A stretch of DNA of 64,000 bases, from the NCBI GenBank assembly GCA_965602225.1, contig CBFCYE010000001.1, positions 62,001-126,000 on the forward strand, in the 5' to 3' direction. Source of the DNA: Tenderia sp965602225 (GTDB lineage: Bacteria > Pseudomonadota > Gammaproteobacteria > Tenderiales > Tenderiaceae). Position 1 is the first letter of the stretch. Every line of letters begins with the position of its first letter. The notes beneath the pieces were generated by a model, which saw only the letters and a list, made by a program, of their open reading frames with translations, did no database searches and was not told the DNA's origin. This document shows, in pieces, positions 1 through 8,630 of the stretch. The position numbers and the translations under genes are program-made.

Positions 1-558
1 AACGCGCCACTCGAAGCCTATGTCAACATCTGCCAGGCACCGGATGCAACGGTCAGGGCTTGGCATCTGGAGACTCATGCCCGCAAGTTGCGTGATCGCA
101 TCATGGAAATGAGCAGCCGTACCTTCACCGCGCAATATGAGGTGCAGCCATCAACACAAATTCTTATGATTTTGAACGACCACTACCTGGCCACAGCACT
201 CGAAATCGACAATGACCTGCTTCATCTAGCTCAAAAGAATAATTTGATTCTAGCCACACCGACTGATCTATTTAACCTGCTGCAAACTGTTTCATTCGGC
301 TGGCGTCAACAGGAGTTTGCCGCGGATGCCAAAAAAATCCGTGAAACAGGCATACATCTCTACAAACGTTTTGGCACATTCATCAAGCTAATTGCTGAGC
401 TCGGCTCTGAACTCAGCGGCGTACTCAACAGCTACAATCGTGCAGTATCAGTATTTGGCACAACGGCAGCAGAGGCTGAAAAGAGAATGCAGGATGGAGC
501 AGAAATCGGCAGTCCTTTTCAGGATGAAACGCAAGACAAAAAAAGCGCCTCGCTCTAA
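1..558 (+). CDS. rmuC: RmuC family protein, C-terminal part (5' end outside window)
   Basis: The reading frame is open from the first base of the window, so this is the C-terminal ~185 residues of a longer protein. The pattern HARKLRDRIMEM, then PSTQILMILN, then ATPTDLFNLLQTV followed by an aromatic/Arg WRQQE stretch is the conserved core of the RmuC domain (a predicted nuclease-fold protein that limits recombination at inverted repeats and has been linked to phage restriction). The last ~35 residues are low-complexity and charged. The N-terminal coiled coil expected for the family lies upstream. Ends 99 bp before hpnD on the same strand. Confidence 0.88.
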   Translation, partial: NAPLEAYVNICQAPDATVRAWHLETHARKLRDRIMEMSSRTFTAQYEVQPSTQILMILNDHYLATALEIDNDLLHLAQKNNLILATPTDLFNLLQTVSFGWRQQEFAADAKKIRETGIHLYKRFGTFIKLIAELGSELSGVLNSYNRAVSVFGTTAAEAEKRMQDGAEIGSPFQDETQDKKSASL

Positions 559-657
559 ATTAATAGTCCTCATAAATATGGGGACATTGAAAACTCGCAA
601 GCCGACGCCGACTTCGGTATCCTATACCCCCTTTCCGCAGTACAGCTAAACATCAGC

Positions 658-1515
658 ATGACACCAGACCAATATTGCCAGGACAAAGCGGCCAAGAGCG
701 GCTCCAGCTTTTATTACAGTTTTATGTTTCTGCCAGCCAAGCAAAAGCAGGCCATCATCGCCCTGTATGCCTTTTGCCGCGAAGTTGATGACGTGGTTGA
801 CGAGTGCTCTGACCCAAGTCTGGCCAGCAACAAACTCGAATGGTGGCGCAGTGAAATCAACAATCTATTTGCTGACAAAGCAAATCACCCGGTCACCCAG
901 GCATTAAAAACATCAATTGAGAACTACAACCTGCCACAGGAATATTTTGTTGAAATCATTGATGGCATGGCCATGGATCTTGAGCAATTTAGCTACGCCA
1001 ATTTCAAGGACCTAAGCCTGTACTGTTATCGAGTTGCTTCAGTGGTAGGTTTGATGGCGGCAGAGATATTCGGCTATGAAGACAGACAAACCCTGAAATA
1101 TGCACACAACCTGGGCATGGCATTTCAGCTGACTAATATCTTGCGTGATGTTGCTGAAGATGCAGCCCGTGGCCGCATCTATATTCCGCAAGACGAACTT
1201 CTTAAATTTAATGTTTCAAAAGAAGATATTCTTAACCATCAGATGACAGATAACGCACGCCAGCTCATGGCCTTTCAGGCCCAACGGGCCAATGACTATT
1301 ATCAAAAGGCTTTTGATTTATTACCAGAGTCAGATCGATACAGCCAGCGCTGCGGCATCATTATGTCGGCCATTTACCAGGCAACACTAAAAGAGATTGA
1401 AGACGATCACTATCGCGTTCTGGATCAGCGGATTTCGCTTACACCACTGCGTAAACTTTGGATTGCCTGGCGCACAGCCCGACAGGAAAAGAAGCGTAAC
1501 CACAAAAACCGTTAA
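658..1515 (+). CDS. hpnD: Presqualene diphosphate synthase HpnD (squalene/phytoene synthase family)
   Basis: A 285-residue member of the trans-isoprenyl head-to-head synthase family. The first Asp-rich motif DDVVDE is at residues 44-49 and the second region, LTNILRDVAEDAARGR, lies near residue 160; both bind the diphosphate-Mg of two farnesyl diphosphates. Length and the C-terminal segment fit HpnD, which makes presqualene diphosphate for hopanoid lipids, better than HpnC or plant-type squalene synthase. No hpnC, hpnE or shc lies in this window, so pathway completeness cannot be judged. The gene is convergent with the response regulator downstream, with only ~10 bp between stop codons. Confidence 0.85.
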   Translation: MTPDQYCQDKAAKSGSSFYYSFMFLPAKQKQAIIALYAFCREVDDVVDECSDPSLASNKLEWWRSEINNLFADKANHPVTQALKTSIENYNLPQEYFVEIIDGMAMDLEQFSYANFKDLSLYCYRVASVVGLMAAEIFGYEDRQTLKYAHNLGMAFQLTNILRDVAEDAARGRIYIPQDELLKFNVSKEDILNHQMTDNARQLMAFQAQRANDYYQKAFDLLPESDRYSQRCGIIMSAIYQATLKEIEDDHYRVLDQRISLTPLRKLWIAWRTARQEKKRNHKNR

Positions 1516-1525
1516 TCATCTAACT

Positions 1526-2116
1526 TCAGACATCCCCATGGTGTTCCTGCAAACACTTTTCGCAGATTCCATGACTAAACTGTACATCTGTATGTTGGGC
1601 AAGATAGGCCTCGATCTGCTGCCATGACTGCTTGTCATCCCTAATCTTGCGGCAGTGCATACAAATAGGCAGTATGCCCTGCAGGGTTTTGACATGGCCT
1701 AAAGCATCTTCCAATTCTTTAACGCGAGCGTTGAGTGAAGACTGTAAGTCGATAACACGTTGTCCAACACCAATGCGCGCATTCAGTTCAAAAAAATCAA
1801 ATGGCTTGGTGATATAGTCATCAGCACCCGCTTCCAGTCCTTCGACAATATCATTCTCACTACTCAACGAGGTTAACAGAATGATGTATGTCGGATTGTC
1901 ACATGCTTGCTCACGCAGTTTGCGGCAAACATCAATGCCACTCAGACCCGGCATCATCCAGTCCAAAATTGCCAGCATCGGCCTATCAGGGCGCTGCAGG
2001 ATTTTCAGCGCATCGTCACCGTTATCAACCCCAACAATCTCGTAACCAAAGCTAGTCAGCAAGGTTGCCAGAAGTTCAAACGAATCGACATCATCTTCTG
2101 CAATCAATACACGCAT
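1526..2116 (-). CDS. Orphan response regulator with C-terminal Cys/His motif domain
   Basis: About 196 residues. The N-terminal ~120 residues are a receiver domain: acidic pocket in MRVLIAEDDVDS, phospho-acceptor in LDWMMPG, and Lys in ITKPFDFFEL. A short coiled linker (LQSSLNARVKELEDALGHVK) leads to a C-terminal segment of the type GILPICMHCRKIRDD...SHGICEKC, a Cys-rich motif known from the ends of many receiver and PAS proteins, perhaps metal-binding. There is no DNA-binding domain, so it probably acts by protein contact. The start at 2116 is chosen over an ATG six codons upstream because GAGGT lies just before it. No histidine kinase is adjacent. Confidence 0.8.
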   Translation of the reverse strand: MRVLIAEDDVDSFELLATLLTSFGYEIVGVDNGDDALKILQRPDRPMLAILDWMMPGLSGIDVCRKLREQACDNPTYIILLTSLSSENDIVEGLEAGADDYITKPFDFFELNARIGVGQRVIDLQSSLNARVKELEDALGHVKTLQGILPICMHCRKIRDDKQSWQQIEAYLAQHTDVQFSHGICEKCLQEHHGDV

Positions 2117-2140
2117 ATTTACCTCACGTCGCATCCAACA

Positions 2141-3628
2141 TTAGTTAATCAACTGACGTAACGCAGTCGTTACATCACCGGCCAACATACCTCGCTCACC
2201 AGAAACGGCAACCTTATCGGCTGCTGCCGCATGTAGCGCAACAGCCATTTGTGCGGCAGCAAACAAATCAAGCCCCTGGGCAATGAATGAGGCGGTTATC
2301 CCGGTCAGCACATCCCCCATGCCACCGCTAGCCATGCCAGGATTACCATCACTACAGAGTGCCGTTTGCCCAGCAGGACTATGGATCAAACTTCCAGCCC
2401 CCTTCAAAACTGTTACGGCAGAAAACTTTTCAGCTATAGCCTTAACTGCATCAAAGCGTTGCTGATTGATTTCATGGCGACTGCAACCTAGCAAACGTGC
2501 AGCCTCACCAGGATGCGGCGTTAATACCCAATTTAAATGTTGAATTGGTTCGTATGCCAATAGATTAAGTGCGTCAGCATCGACAACAAGGAGCTTTCCC
2601 GATTGCAGCACAGTTTCAAATAGCTCCACCGCCCAGTCGTCCTGACCTAAACCGGGGCCAATGGCAATCACACTGGCAGGCTCGATGAGCTTGCGTAGAT
2701 CAGCGCCATTATTCACCCCATGCCACATCACCTCGGGGCGGGCCGCCGCCATGGCCGCCACATGCTCTGGCCGAGTGGCGACACTGGTAAGGCCACTACC
2801 GACACGTGACGCCGCCTCTGCCGCCAATCGAGCCGCGCCCGCCATACCGTAATTTCCACCAACAACCAGGGTATGGCCAAACAGGCCTTTGTGTGAATTT
2901 CTTGGTCTTGGCGGTAAGCAGCTGCGTAGCTTCAACCAATCAATCCGCTGACAGGCAGCATCAATCCGTTGATAAACAGAGGCCGGCACCCCAAGATCAT
3001 CAAAGCTAACCGCGCCACAACAGTTCACACCTAAGCCAGTAAACATCCCCTGTTTTAGACCTATAAAACTGACCGTCGCATCAGCCTGAATCGCATGGCC
3101 CATCACACAACCGCTGTCAGCATGCAAACCTGACGGGGCGTCTATCGCCAGCACCGGCAGACCAGAGGCATTGATAGCATCGATAATCTCAGCCCAGCGA
3201 CCTTCTACGACCCTATCCAACCCTGTGCCAAAAATGGCATCGACCACCACCTCAGAACGACTTAGCGCATCAGCATCAAAGGCCTCTATTAACATACCTG
3301 CTGCGCGAGCCGCTCCCCAGGCAGTTGCTGCATCCCCTTTTAGTTCATCAGGATCGGTGATAGAAACAAGCCGGACCGAATAGCCCTTTTCGTGAGCCAG
3401 GCGCGCCACCACATATCCATCACCCGCGTTATTGCCTGCACCGCAGACAACCACAATCTTGCGCGCCTCTGGCCAACGGCAACACAGCTTATCAAAGACC
3501 GCACTACCGGCACGGTTCATCAATTCAATACCAGGGATACCGCAGTCTTTGATTGCAATCTGATCCAGCGCCCTGACATCAGCGGCACGATAAAGTGTAT
3601 AGGGCAATCGACTCATGGCGGGTATCAT
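2141..3628 (-). CDS. nnr: Bifunctional NAD(P)H-hydrate epimerase / ADP-dependent dehydratase
   Basis: A 495-residue two-domain repair enzyme for damaged nicotinamide cofactors. The N-terminal YjeF_N domain carries GAGNNAGDGYVVA (epimerase). The C-terminal ribokinase-like domain carries TPHPGEAARLL and NPGMASGGMGDVLTG, the ADP/ATP site that dehydrates S-NAD(P)HX. Length is typical. A start at 3616 (Met5) is also possible; neither has a strong ribosome site. It is divergent from queG with only 6 bp between starts, whereas enterobacteria carry the two genes in one direction, so the two units here must share or overlap control sequences. Confidence 0.93.
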   Translation of the reverse strand: MIPAMSRLPYTLYRAADVRALDQIAIKDCGIPGIELMNRAGSAVFDKLCCRWPEARKIVVVCGAGNNAGDGYVVARLAHEKGYSVRLVSITDPDELKGDAATAWGAARAAGMLIEAFDADALSRSEVVVDAIFGTGLDRVVEGRWAEIIDAINASGLPVLAIDAPSGLHADSGCVMGHAIQADATVSFIGLKQGMFTGLGVNCCGAVSFDDLGVPASVYQRIDAACQRIDWLKLRSCLPPRPRNSHKGLFGHTLVVGGNYGMAGAARLAAEAASRVGSGLTSVATRPEHVAAMAAARPEVMWHGVNNGADLRKLIEPASVIAIGPGLGQDDWAVELFETVLQSGKLLVVDADALNLLAYEPIQHLNWVLTPHPGEAARLLGCSRHEINQQRFDAVKAIAEKFSAVTVLKGAGSLIHSPAGQTALCSDGNPGMASGGMGDVLTGITASFIAQGLDLFAAAQMAVALHAAAADKVAVSGERGMLAGDVTTALRQLIN

Positions 3629-3634
3629 TAACTA

Positions 3635-4711
3635 ATGTTGGAAAAAGACAAATTAACGCAGCCCGAAGCTGATGTCGACTATGTAGCACTTGCCAAAGAA
3701 ATAAAACAACGTGGCAAGGCGCTTGGTTTTCAGCAGCTTGGCATTACCGACATTGAACTGACTAAAGCATCCGCCCATTTACGTGACTGGCTAGCGGCCA
3801 GATTTAATGGCCAGATGTCATACATGGAACGCAATATTGAACTGCGTGACAATCCTGCTCTAATGCATCCTGGCACTATTCGAGTAATCAGTGTGCGCAT
3901 GGATTACCTCACCAATAGCAGTGATGCAGAAGCGGTGATGGCCAACCCGCAACTTGGTTTTGTCTCGCGTTATGCCCTGGGACGTGACTACCACAAGCTA
4001 ATGCGAAAACGTCTGCAGCAGCTCGCCAGTCAGATAGAAACAATGATCGGGACGTATAATTATCGCGTCTTTGTCGACAGCGCCCCGGTATTGGAAAAGG
4101 CCCTGGCAGAAAAGGCCGGACTGGGCTGGGTAGGTAAACACAGCAACCTGCTCAACCGTGAGGCAGGCTCATGGTTTTTTCTTGGTGAGATCTATACCAG
4201 CCTGCCGTTACCCGTAGACAACCCCGTTAGCCAGCACTGTGGCGATTGCAGCGCCTGTATTGATATCTGCCCAACCCAGGCCATCGTTGCACCCTATCAA
4301 GTCGATGGCCGTCGCTGTATCTCATACCTGACCATAGAATTGCATGGCAGCATTCCAATTGAATTCCGTTCTCAGATGGGTAACCGCATCTATGGTTGTG
4401 ATGACTGCCAGCTGGTCTGTCCCTGGAACCGTTTTGCCAAGCTGTCGCAGGAAGATGACTTCCTACCGCGTCACCAACTCGACACGCCAGAACTGTTGGG
4501 GCTGTTTATGTGGAGCGAAGATGAGTTCAATCATCGGCTACAGGGCTCGCCTATCCGCCGTATCGGTCATGAACGCTGGTTAAGAAATATTGCCGTGGCC
4601 TTGGGCAATGGCCCAAAAGACAAACCGGTGATCGAGACACTGAATTCCAGGCTCGACCACCCATCAGAAATAGTCAGAGAACACGTACAGTGGGCGCTAA
4701 ATCAGCCCTAG
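3635..4711 (+). CDS. queG: Epoxyqueuosine reductase QueG
   Basis: A 358-residue cobalamin- and Fe-S-dependent enzyme for the last step of queuosine synthesis in tRNA (reduction of epoxyqueuosine). The catalytic Asp is in VDSAPVLEKA (residue 148). Two 4Fe-4S clusters are provided by CGDCSACIDICP (Cys202, 205, 208, 212) and by CDDCQLVCP (Cys255, 258, 262) with Cys228. The C-terminal HEAT-like part includes RNIAVALGN. Length matches the family. Divergently paired with nnr. Confidence 0.94.
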   Translation: MLEKDKLTQPEADVDYVALAKEIKQRGKALGFQQLGITDIELTKASAHLRDWLAARFNGQMSYMERNIELRDNPALMHPGTIRVISVRMDYLTNSSDAEAVMANPQLGFVSRYALGRDYHKLMRKRLQQLASQIETMIGTYNYRVFVDSAPVLEKALAEKAGLGWVGKHSNLLNREAGSWFFLGEIYTSLPLPVDNPVSQHCGDCSACIDICPTQAIVAPYQVDGRRCISYLTIELHGSIPIEFRSQMGNRIYGCDDCQLVCPWNRFAKLSQEDDFLPRHQLDTPELLGLFMWSEDEFNHRLQGSPIRRIGHERWLRNIAVALGNGPKDKPVIETLNSRLDHPSEIVREHVQWALNQP

Positions 4712-4725
4712 CCATATTAAAAGCT

Positions 4726-5277
4726 TTATTCCGGCAACCTGATAAAGTGTTCGCGGTAGTGCTGCATCTCAGCAATCGAGTCACGAATATCATCCATCGC
4801 CAGGTGTGAAGAATTTTTAGTGAAGCCAGTTGCGACCTTTGGTGCCCAACGATTGGCCAGTTCTTTCAAGGTGCTGACATCAAGGTTGCGATAATGAAAG
4901 AATTTTTCCAGCTCAGGCATATAGCGATACAGGAAGCGTCTATCCTGACAAATGCTATTACCACACATCGGGGATTTATTTGCTGGCAGATATTGACGCA
5001 GAAACTCGATGGTTTGCAGCTCAGCATCACGGTCGGTGACCGTGCTATTTTTGACCCGCTCAGTCAAACCAGACTTACCATGCTGGCGCGTACACCACTC
5101 ATCCATACCATCCAATAACTCATCAGACTGATGCACAGCAAGTTCCGGCCCCTCGGCCAGAATATTCAGATCGGCATCGGTAACAATGGTGGCAATTTCA
5201 ATAATCCGGTCTGTATCTGGATCAAGCCCGGTCATTTCAAGATCTATCCAGATCAGGTTGTTTTGATTTTGTGTCAT
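4726..5277 (-). CDS. orn: Oligoribonuclease Orn
   Basis: A 183-residue DEDDh 3'-5' exoribonuclease that removes 2-5-nt RNA and linear dinucleotides such as pGpG, closing c-di-GMP breakdown. Exonuclease motifs: [11 protein letters not shown] (Exo I), [16 protein letters not shown] (Exo II) and [11 protein letters not shown] (Exo III, with the catalytic His). The start at 5277 is preceded by GAGGATGCT, and gives the usual family length; an in-frame ATG 14 codons upstream would add an unlikely tail. Convergent with queG (14 bp between ends). Confidence 0.96.
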   Translation of the reverse strand: MTQNQNNLIWIDLEMTGLDPDTDRIIEIATIVTDADLNILAEGPELAVHQSDELLDGMDEWCTRQHGKSGLTERVKNSTVTDRDAELQTIEFLRQYLPANKSPMCGNSICQDRRFLYRYMPELEKFFHYRNLDVSTLKELANRWAPKVATGFTKNSSHLAMDDIRDSIAEMQHYREHFIRLPE

Positions 5278-5344
5278 AGCATCCTCGTGGGCAATTGTTG
5301 CTGCTTTTGATTCTAGCAATACTTGGCCTGACTGACGACTGCTG

Positions 5345-5360
5345 TGTCACTGTGATCACA
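5345..5360. promoter_or_regulatory. CRP-like half-conserved palindrome between orn and cytochrome c gene
   Basis: TGTCA-N6-TCACA, one mismatch from the CRP core TGTGA-N6-TCACA. It lies in the ~130-bp divergent region between orn and the cytochrome c gene. One match of this size can arise by chance, and it is not known whether a CRP homologue recognises it here. Confidence 0.25.
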
Positions 5361-5368
5361 ATCATAAA

Positions 5369-5390
5369 TAAGCTAGAATGCACTAGCTTA
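5369..5390. promoter_or_regulatory. Perfect 8-bp inverted repeat just upstream of cytochrome c gene
   Basis: TAAGCTAG, six bases (AATGCA), then CTAGCTTA: a perfect dyad ending 17 bp before the ATG of the cytochrome c gene. It includes a possible -10 element (TAGAAT), so a protein bound here could block transcription. It could equally form a small RNA hairpin in the 5' leader. The factor is unknown. Confidence 0.4.
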
Positions 5391-5407
5391 CTCACGCAGG
5401 AGTCATC

Positions 5408-5689
5408 ATGAAAAAGCTTCTTGGTATTCTATTTCTCACCTCTACTGCTATCAGCCCGGTTGCTTATGCCAACAATGCTGCCGGCAAGGCCCTGGTTGAT
5501 CAGGCCTGCCAACAATGTCATGACAATGGCATGTATAGCCGCAGTAACAGCATCATCCAATCATACCCAGAACTTCAGGCCAGAGTGGAGTTTTGTGAAA
5601 ATGCCAGCAAGGCTGATTGGGCCGAGGCACAGATCAATCAAGTCATCGAATATCTAAATGACACCTACTACAAGTATCCCAAGCCATAA
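5408..5689 (+). CDS. Small periplasmic monoheme cytochrome c
   Basis: A 93-residue protein with a Sec signal peptide (cleavage near AYA-NN, residue 21) and one heme-binding CQQCH at residues 34-38. The C-terminal half (FCENASKADWAEAQINQVIEYLNDTYY) resembles short class-I-like c-type cytochromes of sulfur- and iron-oxidising proteobacteria in which a conserved Trp and a terminal YLN..YY helix cap the heme; an additional Cys lies in EFCEN. Probably a periplasmic electron carrier, partner unknown. A good ribosome site (CAGGAG) precedes the ATG. It lies 20 bp upstream of rsgA on the same strand. Confidence 0.82.
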   Translation: MKKLLGILFLTSTAISPVAYANNAAGKALVDQACQQCHDNGMYSRSNSIIQSYPELQARVEFCENASKADWAEAQINQVIEYLNDTYYKYPKP

Positions 5690-5709
5690 CGGCAGGACTT
5701 ATAAAATTC

Positions 5710-6702
5710 ATGTCGCGTAAACGCCCTGCTCATCGTCAAAAACAAGTACAGCAAAAAGAACTCTCAGACACAGCCGCGATGAAACCTGGTCTGGTTGTGG
5801 TTAGCTATGGTGCCAAACAAAATGTAGAGGATGAAACGGGCAAGGTAATCCGTTGCAGTTCAAGACGAAAATTTGGTGCTGTTGTCTGTGGCGACCAGGT
5901 GACATGGCAGCCAACACATGACAATGAAGGTATCATCACCGAAGTATTACCGCGTAGCACCCTGCTGGCACGGCCAGATGATATAGGTCGAGACAAACCC
6001 ATTGCCGCCAATATCAGCCGCATCATTATCGTCTGCACCGTAAAGGCCCTCATAGACGAGGGCTATCACCTGCATCACAACCTGATTGATCGTTACATCG
6101 TCGCCGCAGAAAGCCTTAACATCACCCCGGTCGTCGTACTTAACAAATACGACCTACTGTCGGAAAGCGAACTCGACAAGCTTAAGCAGGATATGCAGCC
6201 ATACCTGAACGTTGGCTATGAAATGATTTACACCAGCACCAAGCAGGAGCGCGGTCTGGAGCAACTGACCCAGCAACTACAAGATCAAACCAGCGTCTTT
6301 GTCGGCGAATCTGGCGTCGGCAAATCATCCATTATCAACAGTCTGTTATCTGAGCATGACATTCGGGTAGGCGAGGTATCGGCCGGTTCAGGTAAAGGCA
6401 AACACACCACCACCTCAACAACGCTTTATCACCTTAGCAGTGGTGGCGATCTAATCGATTCACCCGGTGTCCGGGAGTTTGGCTTAAGTAAAGTAGAGCC
6501 GGCGATGCTGGCCTACAACTTCATTGAATTCAGACAACACATTGCTCAATGTAAGTTTAATAATTGCATCCACAAGGCCGAGCCTCAGTGCGCCGTCAAA
6601 CAAGCCGTTAAAGATGGTGCAATAGACCAACGCCGCTACAACAACTACTTGGCAATACTGGCATCACTGCAAGAGCAAATTCTGACTAGCCCTTTTCGAT
6701 AG
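5710..6702 (+). CDS. rsgA: Ribosome small-subunit biogenesis GTPase RsgA
   Basis: A 330-residue circularly permuted GTPase that helps mature the 30S subunit. An OB-fold occupies roughly residues 25-100, followed by the G domain in permuted order: NKYD (G4) first, then GESGVGKSSIINSL (G1), the TTTS switch and DSPGVREFG (G3). The C-terminal zinc knuckle is CKFNNCIHKAEPQC. All features needed for activity are present. The gene overlaps the end of the nsrR-like gene (convergent) by 17 bp. In E. coli rsgA lies beside orn as well, so the local order is conserved apart from the inserted cytochrome. Confidence 0.95.
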   Translation: MSRKRPAHRQKQVQQKELSDTAAMKPGLVVVSYGAKQNVEDETGKVIRCSSRRKFGAVVCGDQVTWQPTHDNEGIITEVLPRSTLLARPDDIGRDKPIAANISRIIIVCTVKALIDEGYHLHHNLIDRYIVAAESLNITPVVVLNKYDLLSESELDKLKQDMQPYLNVGYEMIYTSTKQERGLEQLTQQLQDQTSVFVGESGVGKSSIINSLLSEHDIRVGEVSAGSGKGKHTTTSTTLYHLSSGGDLIDSPGVREFGLSKVEPAMLAYNFIEFRQHIAQCKFNNCIHKAEPQCAVKQAVKDGAIDQRRYNNYLAILASLQEQILTSPFR

Positions 6703-7141
6703 AACTTATATCAATCGACAGTAGCGGGGCTAATTGCTCGGCATTGGCGACCACATCTGCCAAATTGTATTGATTAAGCACATCAAGAAAGCTGGATCTG
6801 GCAACCTTAAGCGCCTTGATCAAGGCACAACCTGGTGAGATTGGACAGGTATTGTTTTCCTTATCAAAGCACTCCACCAGATCAAAGTTGGCTTCGGTCT
6901 TCTGCACCACTTCACCGATATTAATATCCTTTGGCTCATGCGCCAACAACATACCACCACCGCGACCACGACTGGTCTTGATGTAACCCAAATTGGAAAG
7001 ATTGTGCACGACCTTGACCAGATGATTACGCGAGACACCATAACTCTTGGCAATCTCGGTAATGGTCGCCTGTTGGTTTGGCCGTATACCGAGATAAATC
7101 AGTACGCGTAATGAATAATCGGTATAAAGGGTTAATTGCAT
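6686..7141 (-). CDS. nsrR: Rrf2-family regulator, NsrR-like (nitric-oxide-sensing type)
   Basis: A 151-residue Rrf2-family winged-helix protein. It begins MQLTLYTDYSLRVLIYLG, has the helix-turn-helix segment ITEIAKSYGVSRNHLVKVV, and carries three cysteines in the spacing typical of NsrR (LVECF...NNTCPIS.GCALIKAL), the ligands of an NO-sensitive iron-sulfur cluster. IscR has a different cysteine pattern. In known bacteria NsrR represses NO-detoxification genes; no hmp or nor gene is in the window. It is the last gene of a dnaX-ybaB-recR-membrane-protein-nsrR run on the minus strand. Confidence 0.85.
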   Translation of the reverse strand: MQLTLYTDYSLRVLIYLGIRPNQQATITEIAKSYGVSRNHLVKVVHNLSNLGYIKTSRGRGGGMLLAHEPKDINIGEVVQKTEANFDLVECFDKENNTCPISPGCALIKALKVARSSFLDVLNQYNLADVVANAEQLAPLLSIDISSIEKG

Positions 7142-7176
7142 ATCTCAGCCACACTATGAATAAGTCTTATAACACT

Positions 7177-7572
7177 CTATACCTGCTGGGCAGGTTCAAT
7201 CAACATAGCAGCTGATAAAATAACCAGACCACGGGCAATCAAAATCCCTTTGCCCTGATTCCGGTGTTCCGCACGAATGCTTTCATCACCACGCATCAGC
7301 TTTATCGCCGACTGTGTTTGCAGAAAATAAAGCGCATAAAGAAACAACACCAGAATGAAATGCATCCAGATCATGAACGACAGAATCTCCTCCTGCTCGA
7401 TCAAACGTTTATACCAATCCTTGGTCATAATCAGATAAACCGGGAAACAGATATCGATCAGCATCACCGAAACCATAATCGGCATGTGAAAGAAGCGGTT
7501 TTTGCCCCACAGAAAGGCCCACACCATCAAGGCATAGGTAGCAAAGACAAATATCAGGGTACCGCTTATCAC
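7177..7572 (-). CDS. Predicted four-helix membrane protein, family not recognised
   Basis: 131 residues with about four hydrophobic segments (near 2-19, 28-49, 62-83 and 108-125). The segments are rich in Met, Phe and Trp, and a conserved-looking His lies in WMHFIL, which could coordinate heme or metal (inference). The start is GTG at 7572, preceded by a strong AAGGAGAG, 17 bp after recR. It sits directly upstream of the nsrR-like gene on the same strand, so a role in NO or respiratory physiology is possible, but no family could be named. Confidence 0.7.
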   Translation of the reverse strand: MISGTLIFVFATYALMVWAFLWGKNRFFHMPIMVSVMLIDICFPVYLIMTKDWYKRLIEQEEILSFMIWMHFILVLFLYALYFLQTQSAIKLMRGDESIRAEHRNQGKGILIARGLVILSAAMLIEPAQQV

Positions 7573-7588
7573 TCTACTCTCCTTGAAA

Positions 7589-8185
7589 CTAAATTAGTTG
7601 ACGACTAGACATGGCATGTGAAAGCGTACCGCCATCAATATAATCCAGCTCACCTCCCATAGGAACGCCGCGCGCTATACGGCTGGCACTGATTTCATAG
7701 GCTCGTGCTATTTCGGCAATATAATGAGCCGTCGCATCACCTTCAACGGTTGAGTTAGTGGCCAGAATCACCTCACTAATCTCACCCTGCGCCAAACGGG
7801 TAGACAGTACATCTAGGCCAATCTGATCAGGACCAATCCCATCCAATGGCGACAAATGTCCCATCAGCACAAAATAAAGTCCCTTGAATATGCTGGACTG
7901 CTCGATTGCAGCCACATCGGTAGGCATTTCAACCACACACAACAGTGACCGATCACGGCTGGGGCTGGCACAAACAGAACACAAATCATGTTCGGTCAGA
8001 GTACGACAGCAAGAACAGTGGCCTACATGCTCGGCAGCAGCTTCAAGGGCTGAAGCCAGACGCCGGGCACCATCACGATCACGCTCTAACAGGTGATAGG
8101 TCATCCGCTGCGCCGACTTGGGGCCGACACCAGGCAGACAGCGTAGCGCCTCTATCAGATCAGCAATTAAGGATGTTTCTTTCAT
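7589..8185 (-). CDS. recR: Recombination protein RecR
   Basis: A 198-residue protein that helps RecF/RecO load RecA at gaps. It has the helix-hairpin-helix start [12 protein letters not shown], a zinc finger [16 protein letters not shown], a Toprim domain around [12 protein letters not shown] and the terminal [16 protein letters not shown]alker-B-like segment. Full family length. Third gene of the conserved dnaX-ybaB-recR set. Confidence 0.96.
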   Translation of the reverse strand: MKETSLIADLIEALRCLPGVGPKSAQRMTYHLLERDRDGARRLASALEAAAEHVGHCSCCRTLTEHDLCSVCASPSRDRSLLCVVEMPTDVAAIEQSSIFKGLYFVLMGHLSPLDGIGPDQIGLDVLSTRLAQGEISEVILATNSTVEGDATAHYIAEIARAYEISASRIARGVPMGGELDYIDGGTLSHAMSSRQLI

Positions 8186-8232
8186 TCAAAAACTCGCCGC
8201 GATAGCGGCATTCAAAATATTTGGGGATTCCC

Positions 8233-8258
8233 AAGGGGAGTTGCATCGCTCTCCCCTT
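8233..8258. other. Inverted repeat between ybaB and recR
   Basis: AAGGGGAG, ten-base loop, CTCCCCTT: a perfect 8-bp stem in the 87-bp gap between ybaB and recR. There is no T-run after it on the minus strand, so it is more likely an RNA-processing or stability hairpin within the operon than a terminator. Confidence 0.45.
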
Positions 8259-8272
8259 GACTTAAATCTAGA

Positions 8273-8599
8273 CTAGAAAGGAAGCTTCATACCAGGTGGC
8301 AGACCCATGCCATCAGTCATACCCGACATTCTATCCTGAGACATCTTTTCAACCTGGCGAACAGCATCATTCACCGCAGCGGCCATCAGGTCTTCCATGA
8401 TTTCTTTGTCATCAGCCATCAGGCTTGGATCAATGGAGACTCGGCGAACATCATGACGGCCAGTCATCACCACACTCACCAGACCACCACCGGCTTCACC
8501 AGTCACTTCCATATTGGCCAGCTCCTCCTGAGCCTGCTGCATGTTTTCTTGCATCTTCTGGGCCTGTTTCATCAGACCACCTAAACCACCTTTTAACAT
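8273..8599 (-). CDS. ybaB: YbaB/EbfC nucleoid-associated protein
   Basis: 108 residues starting [20 protein letters not shown], the typical N-terminal helix of YbaB/EbfC, with the central [21 protein letters not shown] strands and an acidic Gly/Met-rich tail. A homodimeric DNA-binding protein of unclear role, nearly always placed between dnaX and recR, as here. The start at Met3 of the longer frame (8599) gives the family length; the upstream ATG at 8605 would add only two residues. Confidence 0.95.
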   Translation of the reverse strand: MLKGGLGGLMKQAQKMQENMQQAQEELANMEVTGEAGGGLVSVVMTGRHDVRRVSIDPSLMADDKEIMEDLMAAAVNDAVRQVEKMSQDRMSGMTDGMGLPPGMKLPF

Positions 8600-8630
8600 A
8601 ATCAACCTCTCACAATTTTGGGACTAATAG

